Translations under genes and position numbers: made by a program
Source of the DNA: Betaproteobacteria bacterium
Lineage (GTDB): Bacteria > Pseudomonadota > Gammaproteobacteria > Burkholderiales > Burkholderiaceae_C
Reading direction: 5' to 3'
Assembly (NCBI GenBank): GCA_009922295.1
Contig: RFWA01000094.1
Location: 1-8,388 of the forward strand
Length of the DNA: 8,388 nucleotides
Notes under the pieces: generated by a model
The model's input: only the letters and a program-made list of their open reading frames with translations
Told to the model about the DNA's origin: nothing
The model's database searches: none
Shown: positions 6,379 through 8,388 of the stretch, piece after piece
Layout: each line of letters opens with the position of its first letter
How positions within the stretch are numbered: the stretch's first letter is position 1

Positions 6379-7046
6379 ATGTCCGACATCCTGACCCAAA
6401 TTGTTGCCGTCAAACATGAAGAAGTGGCTGCCGCGCGCAGTCGCAAGCCGCTGGCCGAGGTCCGGGCCGATGCCGAATCCCGCGTTCTGACCCGGGATTT
6501 CCTGGGCGCTATGCGTGCCCGAATTGCCGCCGGGCGACCGGCGGTGATCGCCGAAATCAAAAAAGCTAGCCCATCCAAAGGTGTGTTGCGGGCTGATTTT
6601 GAGCCGGCTGATATTGCCCAGACCTATGCCGAGCACGGTGCCGCCTGTCTGTCGGTGCTGACCGACCAGCAGTTTTTTCAGGGTAAGGTCGATTACCTGA
6701 AACAGGCGCGTGCGTCATGCCACTTGCCGGTCCTGAGAAAAGATTTTGTGGTTGACGCCTACCAGGTCTATGAGTCGCGTGTGATGGGGGCCGACGCCGT
6801 GCTGCTGATCTCATCGGCGTCAACAACCGCAACCTCAAGACCTTTGAAGTGTCGATACAGATCACACTCGACCTGCTGCGCGAGGTACCGGCAGACCGTC
6901 TGCTGGTCACCGAGAGTGGCATTGCGACGCGTGACGATGTGCTGCGACTGGGCGCAGCCGGCGTCAACGCCTACCTGGTCGGAGAGGCCTTCATGCGTGC
7001 CCCAGACCCTGGCCAAGCGCTGGCCGCACTCTTTGCGCCCGCTTGA
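6379..7046 (+). pseudogene. trpC: trpC, indole-3-glycerol-phosphate synthase, broken by an internal frameshifting deletion
   Basis: The intact enzyme closes the indole ring in tryptophan synthesis. The first 144 codons (to about 6810) are normal TrpC, with AEIKKASPSKG (58-68; Glu59, Lys61) and LRKDF (119-123; catalytic Lys121), ending at ADAVLLI. The C-terminal part, IGVNNRNLKTFEVS to LVTESGIATRDDVL to the TGA at 7044-7046, is in a different frame, starting near 6810-6813. Together they encode about 222 residues against roughly 260-270 in the family, so about 130-140 bp are gone, a number equal to 1 mod 3. The lost segment should contain the LVEVH strand with the catalytic-base Glu (E159 in the archaeal enzyme), so even a restored frame would be inactive. 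The junction lies in ATCTCATC, a short repeated ATC. The start at ATG 6379 has a weak GTGAG ribosome site. A sequencing or assembly error is the main alternative. Confidence 0.85.
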
Positions 7047-7065
7047 GGCTCAACGCCCAACGTCT

Positions 7066-7800
7066 GTGCTGACCGCCTGGCCGCCAGACACCTCTTCGGT
7101 GGCGCCAGACTGGCGACCGCTGCTGGATCAATTCCTGGCCAGCAGCACCGGCTTAAATCTAGGCCGGTTCCTGTCGGAACGGCTGGTCAGCGGTGCCGTG
7201 GTGTATCCGCCCGAGCCTTTTCGGGCCTTCGCCCTGACGCCCTTGTCGACTGTCAAGGTGGTGATCTTGGGGCAAGACCCCTACCACGGGCCGGGACAGG
7301 CCGAGGGCATGGCTTTTTCTGTGCCTCCAGGTATTCGGCCGCCGCCCTCGCTGCGAAATCTATTTAAGGAAATCGCCGGGGATCCTGGCTTGGTCGCCTC
7401 CGCCCCGGCCGTGCCGACGCCGGACGCATCGCTTGTACGCTGGGCTAACCAAGGCGTACTGCTGCTGAACACCTGTCTGACGGTGGAGGCGGGCGCGCCA
7501 GCCAGTCATGCCAAGCGGGGCTGGGAAGTCCTGACCGACGCCATTGTTCAACGGCTTGCAGCGCAGCAGGCGCCGGTGGTGTTCATGCTTTGGGGCTCAC
7601 ATGCCCAGGCGAAACGCGAGCTGATTGACAGCAGCCCCGCCGCAGCACAGCACCTGGTGCTGACAGCCAATCACCCATCGCCGCTTTCCGCTTTGCGGCC
7701 GCCTGCTCCCTTCATCGGGTGCGGCCATTTTGGCAAGGCCAATGCCTTCTTTCAACAACGAGGACGGGCGCCGGTCCGCTGGCAGGAGGAGAGCGGGTGA
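7066..7800 (+). CDS. ung: Uracil-DNA glycosylase, family 1
   Basis: This 244-residue DNA repair enzyme removes uracil from DNA to start base excision repair. It has the water-activating loop GQDPYHGPGQAEG (69-81, catalytic Asp71), Phe85 in the uracil pocket, LLLNTCLTVE (132-141, uracil-reading Asn135), HAKRGWEVLTDAI (148-160) and the minor-groove loop NHPSPLSA (202-209, catalytic His203), followed by GCGHFGKAN. The length is typical. No ATG is available at the N-terminus. GTG 7066 gives a start 20 bp after the trpC stop and matches where homologues begin, but its nearest SD-like sequence (GAGG, 7045-7048) is 17 nt away; GTG 7099 is an alternative. The frame is open upstream to 6379 because of the trpC deletion, so a 473-residue TrpC'-Ung read-through product is formally possible. 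The stop is 5 nt before the tRNA promoter's -35 box. Confidence 0.93.
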   Translation: MLTAWPPDTSSVAPDWRPLLDQFLASSTGLNLGRFLSERLVSGAVVYPPEPFRAFALTPLSTVKVVILGQDPYHGPGQAEGMAFSVPPGIRPPPSLRNLFKEIAGDPGLVASAPAVPTPDASLVRWANQGVLLLNTCLTVEAGAPASHAKRGWEVLTDAIVQRLAAQQAPVVFMLWGSHAQAKRELIDSSPAAAQHLVLTANHPSPLSALRPPAPFIGCGHFGKANAFFQQRGRAPVRWQEESG

Positions 7801-7804
7801 AGGC

Positions 7805-7835
7805 TTGCGTCAAGCCCTGGTTTTCATGGCATAAT
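7805..7835 (+). promoter_or_regulatory. Predicted promoter of the tRNA-Tyr/Gly/Thr-tuf operon
   Basis: TTGCGT (7805-7810) and CATAAT (7830-7835) are 19 nt apart. The -10 is preceded by TGG, so it is an extended -10 (TGnCATAAT), which tolerates the long spacer. Mature tRNA-Tyr begins 15 nt after the -10, leaving a very short leader. A GC-rich CTGCGG discriminator follows, as is common for stable-RNA promoters under stringent control. Confidence 0.6.
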
Positions 7836-7849
7836 CTGCGGTTCACCGA

Positions 7850-7935
7850 GGAGAGGTGGCCGAGTGGTTAATGGCAGCAGACTGTAAATCTGCCCTCTTA
7901 CGAGTACGCTGGTTCGAATCCAGCCCTCTCCACCA
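7850..7935 (+). tRNA. tRNA-Tyr (anticodon GTA)
   Basis: The 86-nt cloverleaf has acceptor arms GGAGAGG and CCTCTCC, discriminator A and genomically encoded CCA (7933-7935). The D-arm is followed by an anticodon loop with GTA at 7884-7886. A long class II variable arm (around 7890-7908) and the T-loop GGTTCGAATCC are present. It decodes TAT/TAC and is the first tRNA of a three-tRNA operon ahead of tuf, as in many proteobacteria. Confidence 0.97.
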
Positions 7936-7954
7936 GTGAAAATGGTCGAGTGAG

Positions 7955-7976
7955 TTGCGGGGCGAATTGTGGGGCG
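7955..7976 (+). repeat. Short tandem TTG(C/T)GGGGCG repeat in the Tyr-Gly tRNA spacer
   Basis: TTGCGGGGCG (7955-7964) and TTGTGGGGCG (7967-7976) are 9/10 identical with a 12-bp period, in the 69-bp spacer between two tRNAs. A consensus TTGACA follows at 7985-7990, but no -10 is spaced from it. The repeat may just be spacer expansion in the tRNA precursor. Confidence 0.3.
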
Positions 7977-8004
7977 TCTTGGGGTTGACACGTTCAGCTT
8001 CGAT

Positions 8005-8078
8005 GCGGGAGTAGTTCAATGGTAGAACCCTAGCCTTCCAAGCTAATGACGCGGGTTCGATTCCCGTCTCCCGCTCCA
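8005..8078 (+). tRNA. tRNA-Gly (anticodon TCC)
   Basis: The 74-nt cloverleaf has acceptor arms GCGGGAG and CTCCCGC, discriminator T and encoded CCA (8076-8078). The anticodon loop CTTCCAA carries TCC at 8037-8039, closed by a stem with one C-A mismatch at its base. The T-arm is GGGTTCGATTCCC. It reads GGA/GGG and is the second tRNA of the operon. Confidence 0.97.
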
Positions 8079-8137
8079 GCCTTGCAGAGTGAGTGAAAAA
8101 GTTTTTGGTTTAACGGTGCCTGGCAGCGTTAAACACG

Positions 8138-8212
8138 GCCCATTTGGCTCAGTGGCAGAGCACTCCCTTGGTAAGGGAGAGGTCGCGGGTCCGATTCCCG
8201 CAATGGGCACCA
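8138..8212 (+). tRNA. tRNA-Thr (anticodon GGT)
   Basis: The 75-nt cloverleaf has acceptor arms GCCCATT and AATGGGC, discriminator A and encoded CCA (8210-8212). The anticodon loop TTGGTAA with GGT at 8170-8172 is closed by a perfect CTCCC/GGGAG stem. It reads ACC/ACT and is the last tRNA before tuf. Confidence 0.97.
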
Positions 8213-8221
8213 GTTTGGGGT

Positions 8222-8251
8222 GCGTTGACAATGCTTTTTTGGTTGTCACGC
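8222..8251 (+). promoter_or_regulatory. Bulged hairpin between tRNA-Thr and tuf (candidate processing or attenuation site)
   Basis: GCG-T-TGACAA (8222-8231) pairs with TTGTCA-CGC (8243-8251) to give nine pairs with one bulged T and an 11-nt loop. Eight bases later comes a run of six T (8260-8265). The distance to the T-run and the modest GC make it a weak terminator at best. It may attenuate read-through into tuf or direct cleavage that separates tRNA from the tuf mRNA. Confidence 0.4.
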
Positions 8252-8302
8252 GCTGAATGTTTTTTGCATTGACAGTCCAGTCACTTTTCGGAGAACTGAA
8301 AA

Positions 8303-8388
8303 ATGGGAAAAGAAAAATTTGCACGTACCAAGCCCCACGTCAACGTGGGCACGATCGGGCACGTTGACCACGGCAAGACCACCTTGAC
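8303..8388 (+). CDS. tuf: Elongation factor Tu (tuf), 5' end only
   Basis: EF-Tu is the GTPase that delivers aminoacyl-tRNA to the ribosome. Only the first 28 codons and two bases are present before the window ends. They read MGKEKFARTKPHVNVGTIGH followed by VDHGKTTL, which contains the P-loop GHVDHGKT, as in every bacterial EF-Tu. A GGAG ribosome site (8290-8293) lies 9 nt before the ATG. The gene sits 90 bp after tRNA-Thr, the conserved tRNA-tuf operon layout, and probably shares the tRNA promoter; TTGACA hexamers at 8225 and 8269 lack a matching -10. Confidence 0.97.
   Translation, partial: MGKEKFARTKPHVNVGTIGHVDHGKTTL

Noticed and set aside
7985..7990. Perfect TTGACA as a promoter for tRNA-Gly
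   Set aside because: A -10 at normal spacing would fall inside the tRNA (from 8008), and the sequence there does not match.
8043..8324. Minus-strand 93-codon frame ending in GRRESNPRH
   Set aside because: It is antisense to the tRNA-Gly and tRNA-Thr genes; the RRESNPRH ending is a known artefact of translating tRNA genes backwards.
1..8388. CRISPR arrays, insertion sequences, attachment sites or phage genes
   Set aside because: No regularly spaced repeats, transposase motifs or terminal inverted repeats were seen; no duplicated tRNA 3' end was noticed near the tRNA genes.

Overview
The window looks like a chromosomal piece of a GC-rich betaproteobacterium, most likely Burkholderiales/Comamonadaceae (Rhodoferax/Polaromonas-like). 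The basis is the tRNA-Tyr, tRNA-Gly, tRNA-Thr, tuf order with CCA encoded in each tRNA, the trpC-ung pair, and the protein sequences. This placement is from memory of gene order and was not searched.

Positions 108-6230 hold five minus-strand genes in two transcription blocks. The first block (6230 to 4590) encodes a myo-inositol oxygenase with all six di-iron ligands, then an inositol-monophosphatase-family phosphatase 30 bp downstream. After 118 bp containing a good promoter and a tandem 7-bp repeat comes a binding-protein-dependent ABC importer (4471 to 108): a periplasmic binding protein, a fused two-domain permease and an ATPase that overlaps the permease by 4 nt. The importer belongs to the Fe(III)/AfuA superfamily. 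Its binding protein lacks the Tyr-Tyr iron site and has a His-Asp...Glu triad spaced like the sugar-phosphate site recalled for AfuA. Read together, the block suggests a compact route: import of a phosphorylated cyclitol or sugar (inositol phosphate is the attractive candidate), removal of phosphate, then oxidative ring cleavage of myo-inositol to D-glucuronate. This is an inference from adjacency and motifs.

From 6379 the plus strand carries housekeeping genes. trpC (indole-3-glycerol-phosphate synthase) is broken: about 130-140 bp are missing at about 6808-6815, which removes the catalytic-base strand and shifts the frame. The shifted frame is the ung frame, so one uninterrupted reading frame (6379-7800) joins the TrpC N-terminus to a complete uracil-DNA glycosylase. 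ung itself probably starts at GTG 7066.

Immediately after ung, a promoter drives tRNA-Tyr(GTA), tRNA-Gly(TCC) and tRNA-Thr(GGT), followed by the first 28 codons of tuf (EF-Tu), which runs off the right edge. Positions 1-107 hold no recognisable gene but contain a short repeated motif. The 148-bp divergent region 6231-6378 holds no gene but has several repeats that could be regulatory.
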